Positions 16,940 through 23,859 of a DNA stretch of 28,709 nt are shown piece by piece. Positions within the stretch are counted from its first letter, which is position 1. The number at the start of each line of letters is the position of its first letter. Origin of the DNA: DYGX01 sp035325905 (GTDB lineage Bacteria; Chloroflexota; Anaerolineae; Aggregatilineales; Aggregatilineaceae). Position numbers and translations under genes: made by a program. The notes beneath the pieces are model-generated. The model made no database searches. It was given only the letters and a program-made list of their open reading frames with translations, and had not been told where the DNA came from. Location: the NCBI GenBank assembly GCA_035325905.1, contig DAOKYY010000042.1:1-28709 (forward strand). Reading direction: 5' to 3'.

Positions 16940-17515
16940 TTAGTTCCACAACTTGCGGACGAAGTACGCCAGCGCGTAAGCCCCGGCGAACACGGCGAAC
17001 ATAAACGCCCAACTGCCAACCGACAGCACCGCGCCGCCCGATAGCGCCTGGCCCGACGTGCAGCCCCGCGCGAAACGCGCGCCATAGCCCATGAACGCCC
17101 CGCCGACAAACGCCATCACCCAGCGCAGGCGGACCGGTACGCGCGGCCCGCGATTGGTTTCGAGCTTCAGGCGACCGTTCAGCCAGCCGGAGGTGAACCC
17201 GCCGATCAGCACGCCGACGGTCACGAAGACGACCCAGTTGTCGAGCGGGTTGCGGTCGCCCCCGGCCATCTCCAACAGGTACGGCGTGGTATCGACGTGG
17301 TCCGGCGCCAGCGCGTCTTCGACGACAACCAGCAGGCGGTTCATGCCGCCGGACGCGCCGAGTCCGTTGCCGGTGATGAAGAAAGCCAGGAACAGCACCA
17401 CCCCCAGCAGGATGCCCCCTAGATACGGGTGGACATAGGGCCGGGTGGCGCGGCGCAGCAGGGAGCGCCCCGCCGGGACACCCGTCTCGCCTTGAGCCGA
17501 TGAATAGGTCGCCAT
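16940..17515 (-). CDS. YeeE/YedE-family sulfur transporter half (PmpA-like)
   Basis: 191-residue membrane protein with about four to five helices and the family signature GYGARFARGCTSGQALSG; Cys152 is its only cysteine. Full-length YeeE carries both this motif and the GxCPGT motif in one chain; here they are split over two adjacent genes, which probably act together to move thiosulfate or another sulfane-sulfur compound. Its ATG directly follows the stop codon of the cytochrome gene (TAGATG), and the Shine-Dalgarno GAGGAAG lies inside that gene, so translation is coupled. Confidence 0.9.
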   Translation of the reverse strand: MATYSSAQGETGVPAGRSLLRRATRPYVHPYLGGILLGVVLFLAFFITGNGLGASGGMNRLLVVVEDALAPDHVDTTPYLLEMAGGDRNPLDNWVVFVTVGVLIGGFTSGWLNGRLKLETNRGPRVPVRLRWVMAFVGGAFMGYGARFARGCTSGQALSGGAVLSVGSWAFMFAVFAGAYALAYFVRKLWN

Positions 17516-20290
17516 CTACGCTTCCTCCACTGTGTCGTGAACTTCCAGCTCGCTCCATCCGGTGATCATCGACTTGATGCCGGTCAGGGGCGTGCGCTCG
17601 GTCGTGGTTAGATAGACATGCATGATGATGAACGCCGCGAAGGTCCAGGCCACCAGCGAATGCAGCGGCGCGAGCACGGTCAGCCCGCCGAGGCGGTTGG
17701 CAACATCCGGCCAGGTCTGCGCGCCCCACATCAGGATGCCAGTGATGCCTTGCAGCGGCAGCAGCACGTTGAGAATCGCCAGGTACGTCACCTGCTGCAA
17801 CGGGTTCATCTTGCGCCGGGCGGATTTCTCGAACGGGTGCCGCTCGCCGCGAAAGATGCCGCGCAGGTAGTAGAGCGACTGCGCGAACGCCGCGCCGAAG
17901 AACCCGTGCGGCTCCGGCAAGAACTGACGGATCTCACCGCTGGCGAGGTGATAGAACGCCGCCAGCGCCGCGTTAATCGCGAGGATCGCCGCCAGCACGT
18001 TGTGCACCAGCACGACATAGCGGAAGCTGAACATCCCGAACACGTCCGGCTTGTGGATGATCAGCCCGGTGAACAGCAAGAGCAGGATCACGACCGTTTG
18101 CAGCCAATGCCACTGCCGCTCGTAAACCGAGTACATGTACTCCCGCCGGTACTTTGGCTCCGTGTGGTGGGCTGCCCACCGCCGGGCCGCCAGGTAGCGC
18201 AGCCCGCTGTGCGCGCTGACCCCGCCCACCACGCCGAGAACCATCAGCGCGCCGAGCGTGTCGATCCACTCGACCCGGTCGTGCCCGAAGACGTACAGAC
18301 TCAGCGGCTCCGTGTTGTGCTGCGGCGCATAGTACAGCGCGCCATTCTCTGTGACCAGCTCGCCAGGGATTTTTACGCCCGGCCCGCCCACAAAGCCCGG
18401 CAGCACGCCGCCCGGCATATCGCCCGCCAGCAGCACCCGGTCCGCCAGCCGCGAGTCGTCGCGGTGGCAGGTGTCGCAGTCCTTGATCGCCCACTCATCG
18501 CTGGCGACGTTGTGGCTGATGGTGTAGGGCCGCACCTCGCCCTCGATGCGCGGGGTATCGAGGCCCTGCGCTTCGAGCCGCGCGGCGATCAGCGCGACCT
18601 TCGCCTCGCTGTCCAGTTTCAGCTCGCCGTCGTCAAGCGCGCCATCAGCGTTGGCGTCGAACCCCGCCAGCACGTCGGGATGGTAGCCCTCGCCCTCGAA
18701 CCAGGCGGCTTCCAGGTCGCGCAGTGGAACGGGCCGCGCCGGGTCGCCATAGACCCAGAACCAGGTCGTGATCAGGTTATGGGGGGCCAGCGTCAGCGCG
18801 CCGCCAGCGTCCTCGCGCGGCAGCAGGACCGGCGCGAACCCGGTCAGCAGGTCGCCACCTGAGGCGCTGTCGCCACCGGCCACGCCGCGACATTCCGTCC
18901 GGGCCGTCTTGCCAGCGGTCAGCACCGTCCAGTCGGTGGTCTGCCGCGCCGCCCCGTAGAGGGCCGGAATATGGCAGGTTTCGCAGCCCAGCGCCTCGGT
19001 ATGGCGCTCGCGGTACGGCAGCCAATCGTGCCCCACGGACGGATCGTGGCACGCCTCGCAGCGGCGGAGCGTGTTATCGAACTCCGGCGCCAGGGCGCTT
19101 TGCGCGCTGGACCCTTTCGCGAACTGGTGCACCGGGCGATAGAGATATTCGCCCAGGTCGATCCGGCGCGGATCGAAGATCAGATGCTCCAGCTGGTCGT
19201 CCTCCGCCGGGCGGTAGTACACCGGGTTGTTGAGCGCGAAGTGGCAGTTGACGCACTCCACCGCGCGCTCGGCGTGCACATCGAACGAGCGCGACAGCGT
19301 CTGTTTGTCCGCCAGGTTCGCGCCGGAGTTCAGCAGAACCTGCGCGGCGAAGACCTGGCCGGTGGTGGCGGTGGTCGGCTCCGCGACGGAGCAATCCTCG
19401 ATAGCCAGCGGGGTCTGGTTGTCGGTGTGCACCTGCCCGTGACACTGGCCGCAGTTGCCGGCGGACGGGTCTTGCAGCGTCACGTATTCCTGAAGCAGCG
19501 CGCCCTCGGCGTCGAAGGCGTCCGCATTCCAGGCCCAGATGCCGTCGGTTTCTTCAACGATCCCCGTTCCAGTGAGCGTCGCGGTGTTCGCCCAAGCGAA
19601 ATCGCCCGCCTGCAACGCCGCGCTGCGCGCCTCGTTGTTCGGGGCTTGCAGATGGCACAGGAAACAGTTCATCTCGACCGTGCCGGACGCCTGCCAGTCC
19701 CAGGGAACCGTCTCCCCGGTGACAGGATCGATGATACTGGTCTCGGCCGGGGAGGCGTCCTCCGGCAGAGCGGTCAGGGCCGCGCCGCCGCGCCCGGTTT
19801 CGGCAGGACCGCCCCCGGCGTGATAGAGGCCCAGCGTTTGAAGCCACTCGGCGGTGGTCAGGTCGATGCGCTCGTCCCCCTCCGGCGACAGATAGCGGTA
19901 GGTCAGCGGGTCCCAGCGGCCAAACAGGCCGGGGCTGGAATCCCAGGGCTGGAACCCCTGCCCCGCGCCGCCCGCCAGGTCGCTCAACCCCACATCCGCG
20001 TGGAAGCTGTGCCCGGCGATAAAGGCGGTATCGTGGCACGCGCCGCAGGTTTTCATGGTCGAGACCGGCTGCGCGCTGGTCAGGACGTTCTCGCCGCCAG
20101 CGTCAAGCAGCGGAAAGGTGGGGTGCAGTGGCGAGCCGGTTGAAGCGACCGGGGTGGTCTCCCCGGTCTGCGCCGCGACCGGCCTGGCGGCCAGCGCCAG
20201 CAGCCCGGCCGCGAGCGCCGCGCCGCCCGCCAGCGCGACCAGCAGGTAACGTCTAGTGCGTAAGAAGGACAGATAGGCCGGTGCATTCAT
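17516..20290 (-). CDS. Seven-heme cytochrome c fused to a membrane cytochrome b domain
   Basis: Probable quinone-linked electron-transfer subunit of the operon, 924 residues. An N-terminal signal/anchor (about 13-38, ending PVAAQ) leads to an extracytoplasmic region with seven CxxCH heme c motifs whose first cysteines are at 82, 209, 280, 346, 411, 436 and 605. A calcium-loop-like stretch DANADGALDDGE (545-556) lies between hemes 6 and 7. Residues about 670-924 form a five-helix cytochrome b domain like those of thiosulfate reductase or NiFe hydrogenase, with candidate heme b histidines in SAHSGL, RQWHWL, LVHNVL, PLHSLV and IMHVYL. ATG 20290 is chosen because it starts a good signal peptide 13 bp after the upstream stop; its ribosome site is weak, suggesting coupling. 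Confidence 0.88.
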   Translation of the reverse strand: MNAPAYLSFLRTRRYLLVALAGGAALAAGLLALAARPVAAQTGETTPVASTGSPLHPTFPLLDAGGENVLTSAQPVSTMKTCGACHDTAFIAGHSFHADVGLSDLAGGAGQGFQPWDSSPGLFGRWDPLTYRYLSPEGDERIDLTTAEWLQTLGLYHAGGGPAETGRGGAALTALPEDASPAETSIIDPVTGETVPWDWQASGTVEMNCFLCHLQAPNNEARSAALQAGDFAWANTATLTGTGIVEETDGIWAWNADAFDAEGALLQEYVTLQDPSAGNCGQCHGQVHTDNQTPLAIEDCSVAEPTTATTGQVFAAQVLLNSGANLADKQTLSRSFDVHAERAVECVNCHFALNNPVYYRPAEDDQLEHLIFDPRRIDLGEYLYRPVHQFAKGSSAQSALAPEFDNTLRRCEACHDPSVGHDWLPYRERHTEALGCETCHIPALYGAARQTTDWTVLTAGKTARTECRGVAGGDSASGGDLLTGFAPVLLPREDAGGALTLAPHNLITTWFWVYGDPARPVPLRDLEAAWFEGEGYHPDVLAGFDANADGALDDGELKLDSEAKVALIAARLEAQGLDTPRIEGEVRPYTISHNVASDEWAIKDCDTCHRDDSRLADRVLLAGDMPGGVLPGFVGGPGVKIPGELVTENGALYYAPQHNTEPLSLYVFGHDRVEWIDTLGALMVLGVVGGVSAHSGLRYLAARRWAAHHTEPKYRREYMYSVYERQWHWLQTVVILLLLFTGLIIHKPDVFGMFSFRYVVLVHNVLAAILAINAALAAFYHLASGEIRQFLPEPHGFFGAAFAQSLYYLRGIFRGERHPFEKSARRKMNPLQQVTYLAILNVLLPLQGITGILMWGAQTWPDVANRLGGLTVLAPLHSLVAWTFAAFIIMHVYLTTTERTPLTGIKSMITGWSELEVHDTVEEA

Positions 20291-20303
20291 CGTGGTCTGT
20301 ATC

Positions 20304-21749
20304 TCACTCCGCGTCGGTTGGCGCGGTGATCCGCCCACCCCAGCGCATCGGATCGCCCAGGTATCCCAGCGCCCCCCAGTCCAGGCGGCCGTTCGCGCTG
20401 TGGCAGTCGGTGCACTGGAGCACCTGCTCCGACGGCGCGACCATGTGGGTGATCGGCCAGTACATTTCCGTCTCGGTAAAGCCGTACTCGCCGCTGTAAT
20501 CCAGACCCGTCTGCTCGGACCCAAGCTGCAACGCCAGGTCCCAGTCGAACTCGGTCCAGTAGCCGCCTTCGCCGACCGTCTTCGGCACCAGCAGGTAGTT
20601 GTTGACCGAGTCGTAAATCTGTTTGGCGGTGTGGACTTTGAACGGCCAGATTTTCGACGCCGGGTCGGCGATCGAGCCGATCGGATCGTTGATCTTCGTC
20701 ACCTCGTCAGGGTTGATCGGGTCGCCCAGCAGGTAACGCTCGGCCGTGCCGGCATACCAGTCGTAGCTGGGGATGATGTTGCCCTCGTAGATGAAACTGC
20801 CCTTGATCTTCAGGTATTCGTGCTCGTTTTCGGGCAGGTCCTGGCCCGCCGTGGACCAGTCCCACACCATTTTGGTCGGCTCGCGGCGCGCGGCAGCGGG
20901 GATATGGCAGGTCTGGCAAGCGACCGTATCGGTGTGCGCGTTGATGCGGGCGTCGTCGTGCTGCGTGCCATCGTGACAGTCAGTGCAGGCAATCTGGTTC
21001 GCATTATCCACGCTGACCGAAATGGCGCGCCCCGCGATATCATGGTTGGCCGTCTGGTGGCAATCGATGCACTGGAAATCGTGACGCCCCATGTGCACGT
21101 CTAGCTGCTCGTCGGGGAAGTAGAGCGTCTCGTCCAGGTCGCCATGCTTAACCGCGTCACCCCCGCCGCCGTTGAAGTGGCAGTACCCGCAGTTGGTGCG
21201 GGTTGGCCTGCCGACGCTTTGCGCCGCCAGCGCGAGATCGACCCCTTCGGCCGGCTCGCCAGCGGCGGCCTTGGCGTACTGGCCGGACTGGTCGTGGCAG
21301 ACCAGGCAGTCCACCTGGTCCTCGCCTGCTGTCTCGAAGAAGCTGGCGCTGTCCCAGCCGTAGCCCGCGTGGCAGCGCGTGCAGCCGGTCCAGTTCGACT
21401 GGATTCCGATGCAGAAGTTGTTGATGACATTAGCCTTGCCGGTCGAGACTGGCTCGTCGCGCCAATCGACCTCGACCGGCGGCGCCTGCCAGGTCCAGTG
21501 ATTGGTCCGCATGACCTCAGCCGCCGCGTCTTCATGGCAGCTGAGGCAAGCCAGCGTCACCTCGCGGCCCGTTTCATACGGGCCTCGCATCAACGCGCTG
21601 TGATCGGTGGCGGGCTTGTCCTCCGGGACGCCTGCCCACGGATCGACGGTATCGGTCGAGTCCGGCCGGACGGCCAGCACCACCGGCACGATCACGATCA
21701 GCGCAGTCGCGATTAACCCAACAACCCAGATGAACTTGAAGTCTCTCAT
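20304..21749 (-). CDS. otr: Octaheme cytochrome c, tetrathionate reductase (OTR) family
   Basis: Extracytoplasmic multiheme enzyme, 481 residues, with an uncleaved-looking N-terminal membrane anchor (6-27). Eight CxxCH motifs start at residues 68, 123, 148, 187, 227, 255, 278 and 446. The uneven spacing, with the eighth far from the rest, and the segment TGKANVINNFC (103-113) before heme 2 resemble the octaheme tetrathionate reductase family, whose active-site heme has a lysine ligand; Lys105 is my candidate. The Shewanella enzyme reduces tetrathionate and also nitrite and hydroxylamine, so the physiological substrate is open, but the adjoining YeeE-rhodanese genes point to sulfur. Electrons would come from the cytochrome b/c fusion encoded 13 bp downstream. 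Confidence 0.88.
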   Translation of the reverse strand: MRDFKFIWVVGLIATALIVIVPVVLAVRPDSTDTVDPWAGVPEDKPATDHSALMRGPYETGREVTLACLSCHEDAAAEVMRTNHWTWQAPPVEVDWRDEPVSTGKANVINNFCIGIQSNWTGCTRCHAGYGWDSASFFETAGEDQVDCLVCHDQSGQYAKAAAGEPAEGVDLALAAQSVGRPTRTNCGYCHFNGGGGDAVKHGDLDETLYFPDEQLDVHMGRHDFQCIDCHQTANHDIAGRAISVSVDNANQIACTDCHDGTQHDDARINAHTDTVACQTCHIPAAARREPTKMVWDWSTAGQDLPENEHEYLKIKGSFIYEGNIIPSYDWYAGTAERYLLGDPINPDEVTKINDPIGSIADPASKIWPFKVHTAKQIYDSVNNYLLVPKTVGEGGYWTEFDWDLALQLGSEQTGLDYSGEYGFTETEMYWPITHMVAPSEQVLQCTDCHSANGRLDWGALGYLGDPMRWGGRITAPTDAE

Positions 21750-21779
21750 AGGTTTTTTGCCTTCGTGCGTCCCGATCCG

Positions 21780-22109
21780 TTAAGCGTTCTCCAGCCGGCC
21801 GGCCTGCTGCTCCAGCAACTCGCGGAGGATGTCGCGCATCTGGTCAAGCACATCCACAATACGCGGGTCGGTCAGGCGGTAGACCACCGCCGGACCGTTT
21901 CGCTCGGACGTTACCAGCAGGCGCTGGCGCAAGAGCGCGAGATGGCGCGAGACGGTCGGCTGCGGCAGGTCGAGCAGCTCGGCCAGCGCCGTGACATGCA
22001 GGGGCTGATCGTGCAGCGCGTACAGAATCTGGATGCGCTTGGGGTCGTTCACCGACTGGCAGATGTAGTTGTGCATGAGTTGGATTTCGTCGCCGGAGAT
22101 CAGGGGCAT
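21780..22109 (-). CDS. ArsR-family winged-helix repressor of the sulfur operon
   Basis: 109-residue DNA-binding protein, first gene of the operon. The wHTH core has DPKRIQILYAL, LAELLDLPQPTVSRHLALLRQ and the wing NGPAVVYRL. Only one cysteine is present, in NYICQSV near the N-terminus, so neither a classical metal site nor the two-cysteine persulfide switch of SqrR/BigR is complete within one chain; a switch between subunits would be needed. ATG 22109 is preferred because GGAAGGA lies just upstream, whereas ATG 22124 (five residues longer) has no ribosome site. An ATTC-N8-GAAT palindrome lies immediately upstream. The octaheme gene follows after 30 bp. Confidence 0.88.
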   Translation of the reverse strand: MPLISGDEIQLMHNYICQSVNDPKRIQILYALHDQPLHVTALAELLDLPQPTVSRHLALLRQRLLVTSERNGPAVVYRLTDPRIVDVLDQMRDILRELLEQQAGRLENA

Positions 22110-22126
22110 GATCAGTCCTTCCATCT

Positions 22127-22142
22127 ATTCGCACATCCGAAT
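22127..22142. promoter_or_regulatory. Putative ArsR-type operator ATTC-N8-GAAT
   Basis: ATTC-GCACATCC-GAAT, in fact ATTCG-N6-CGAAT. It lies 4 bp downstream of a TATACA -10 and 18 bp upstream of the repressor start. The pattern matches, from memory, the site reported for sulfide-responsive SqrR/BigR repressors. Confidence 0.65.
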
Positions 22143-22145
22143 ACG

Positions 22146-22151
22146 TGTATA
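22146..22151 (-). promoter_or_regulatory. -10 element of the sulfur operon promoter
   Basis: TATACA on the minus strand, directly upstream of the palindrome. No good -35 is seen 16-18 bp further up, so an activator or another sigma factor may be involved. Confidence 0.4.
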
Positions 22152-22382
22152 GTGCCCTGTTTCACACAGCGCGGTTAGTGACAAATGTCGCGAATGCAGT
22201 AGGCCGAGGATCACCCGCTGGGATGAGGCGCGAGCGGCAGGCGAGAGCGATGGGGAAGATTGGCTGCTCGCCGCTCCTGCGGTTACAGATGCAAATCGTT
22301 TGGGCACAAAATAGCACTTCTGCCCGCCGTCGCTTCACCGTAGACTGGAGGTGAGTCGATCTACGCACCGGGAGAGCGCGCG

Positions 22383-23732
22383 ATGAAACGCTTGTGGGCC
22401 GTGCTGGCCTTGCTCCTGTTCGCACCGGCGGCCGCATCCGCCCAGGATGATGGCTGCGCCCCCCTGATCGAGCGTGCGCTGTCCGGCACGGCCACGCAGT
22501 GCGCCAGCGTCGCGCCGGGTCACGTCTGCTTCGGACACCCGGCAATTGACTTCACCACCCAGGGCGATGCGCCTGAATTCAGCGCCGCCGGTCACACGCT
22601 GCCGCTGGATCTGGCCTGCTGTATGCGGCTCAGCCCGCTGCACCCCCCCGACGCCTGGGGCATGGCCTTGATGCGCGTCGCGCCTGATGGCGAGGGACCT
22701 GGCCCGACTATCCTCCTGATCGGCGAGCTTGAGATCCAGAACGCGGCCAGCTTCTTCTCCGAAATCGCCGCGCAGGTCCTGAGCGATACAGCGATTTATG
22801 CCGGGCCAGGATCGCATTACGCGGCGCTGGCACAGGTCAAGGCGGGCGACGCGCTGCGTGTGAACGCCTGCAACTGCACCCAGAACTGGCTGCGGGTGCG
22901 CCTCGACAGCGGCGAGATCGGATGGGTGCCCGCGCGCCGCGTCTCCATCGAAGGGGATGCGGCCAGCCTGCCGGTCGCCGGACAGGACACGCCGGTCTAC
23001 GCCGCGATGCAAGCCTTCACCCTCCGCAGCGGCTCCGGCAGCCCGGCCTGTGAAGGCGCCCCAGAAAGCGGGGCGCTGGTCCAGGCCCCGGACGACGTGA
23101 CGGACGTGCGCCTGTGGATCAACGGGGTGGACATCGGCCTCGGCGCGACGCTGTTTCTCCAGGCCCAGCCTGAAGGGGAGTTCACAATCGAGGTGCTGGA
23201 GGGCAGCGCGAGCATTACGGTTGGCGACGAAACCGTGACCGTTCCGGCTGGCGTCCGGGTCGCGATCCCGCTCTCAAGCGGCTACGCGCCCGCTGGTCAT
23301 CTACGGGTCGCGCCATACCCTCCCGAAGACATCGCCGATCTGCCGCTGGCGCTCCTGCCGCGCGCCGTCGATCCGTCCGGCGTGTTCGACAACCCCGCGC
23401 CGCTCGTCATCGGGCAAAAGGTGTGTAACGTGATTTCCGACCGGGGCGAGACGGCCTGCGCGCTGCATTTCGTCAATCTCGACGGCGACGCGATCGCGCA
23501 GTTGACGGCCGAGTTCGTCTACGCGCCGCAGGGCAAGTGGGAAGGCAGCGTCCACCAGTTCCCCGCCATCCTTGAGGGTGACGCTATCTCCGGCGACCTG
23601 GCGTGGGACGTGTCGTGCTCGCTCGGTGGCGCGAACTTCATCGGCCCGGTGCGCTGGTCGATCACCATCACCGATGAATCCGGGCATGTCAGCGCGCCAT
23701 TTGAAGCGTCGTTCAACTGCGTAGACGGCTAG
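22383..23732 (+). CDS. Secreted cysteine-rich protein with an SH3b domain
   Basis: 449-residue exported protein of unknown function. Signal peptide 1-20 (cleavage after AAASA), good GGGAGAG ribosome site. One bacterial SH3 domain is recognisable at about 131-190 (SDTAIYAGPGSHYAALAQVKAGD ... GEIGWVPARRV, given here in parts), a fold used to hold peptidoglycan or peptides. The rest is not recognised. Around a dozen cysteines in the mature protein, several paired closely (ACCM, NACNC), suggest disulfide bonds outside the cell. It is followed by a second secreted SH3b protein on the same strand and may share its cell-surface location. Confidence 0.8.
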   Translation: MKRLWAVLALLLFAPAAASAQDDGCAPLIERALSGTATQCASVAPGHVCFGHPAIDFTTQGDAPEFSAAGHTLPLDLACCMRLSPLHPPDAWGMALMRVAPDGEGPGPTILLIGELEIQNAASFFSEIAAQVLSDTAIYAGPGSHYAALAQVKAGDALRVNACNCTQNWLRVRLDSGEIGWVPARRVSIEGDAASLPVAGQDTPVYAAMQAFTLRSGSGSPACEGAPESGALVQAPDDVTDVRLWINGVDIGLGATLFLQAQPEGEFTIEVLEGSASITVGDETVTVPAGVRVAIPLSSGYAPAGHLRVAPYPPEDIADLPLALLPRAVDPSGVFDNPAPLVIGQKVCNVISDRGETACALHFVNLDGDAIAQLTAEFVYAPQGKWEGSVHQFPAILEGDAISGDLAWDVSCSLGGANFIGPVRWSITITDESGHVSAPFEASFNCVDG

Positions 23733-23763
23733 AATACGCGTCCAGCCAGATAGAAGCAGCCCA

Positions 23764-23792
23764 GGCAGGCCGGATCGCGTTTCCGGCCTGCT
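23764..23792. terminator. GC hairpin after the SH3b protein gene
   Basis: GCAGGCCGGA/TCCGGCCTGC, 10-bp perfect stem plus a G-T closing pair, 7-nt loop. No T-run. The stem shares GCAGGCCGG with the hairpin at 15095-15121. Probably a U-poor terminator. Confidence 0.5.
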
Positions 23793-23859
23793 TGCCCTTG
23801 CCCGCAGAAGGTGTACAGTGAAGGGTGGGAAGCCGTCATTGGCATAAGGAGCGCCCCCG

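Noticed and set aside
15253..17004. Open frame of 583 codons on the plus strand opposite the PmpB-rhodanese and cupin genes
   Set aside because: It crosses two real genes and their spacer and gives a low-complexity basic protein. The minus-strand genes have clear family motifs.
20291..20524. N-terminal extension of the cytochrome b/c fusion to 20524
   Set aside because: It would overlap the octaheme gene by more than 200 bp and hide the signal peptide that begins at 20290.
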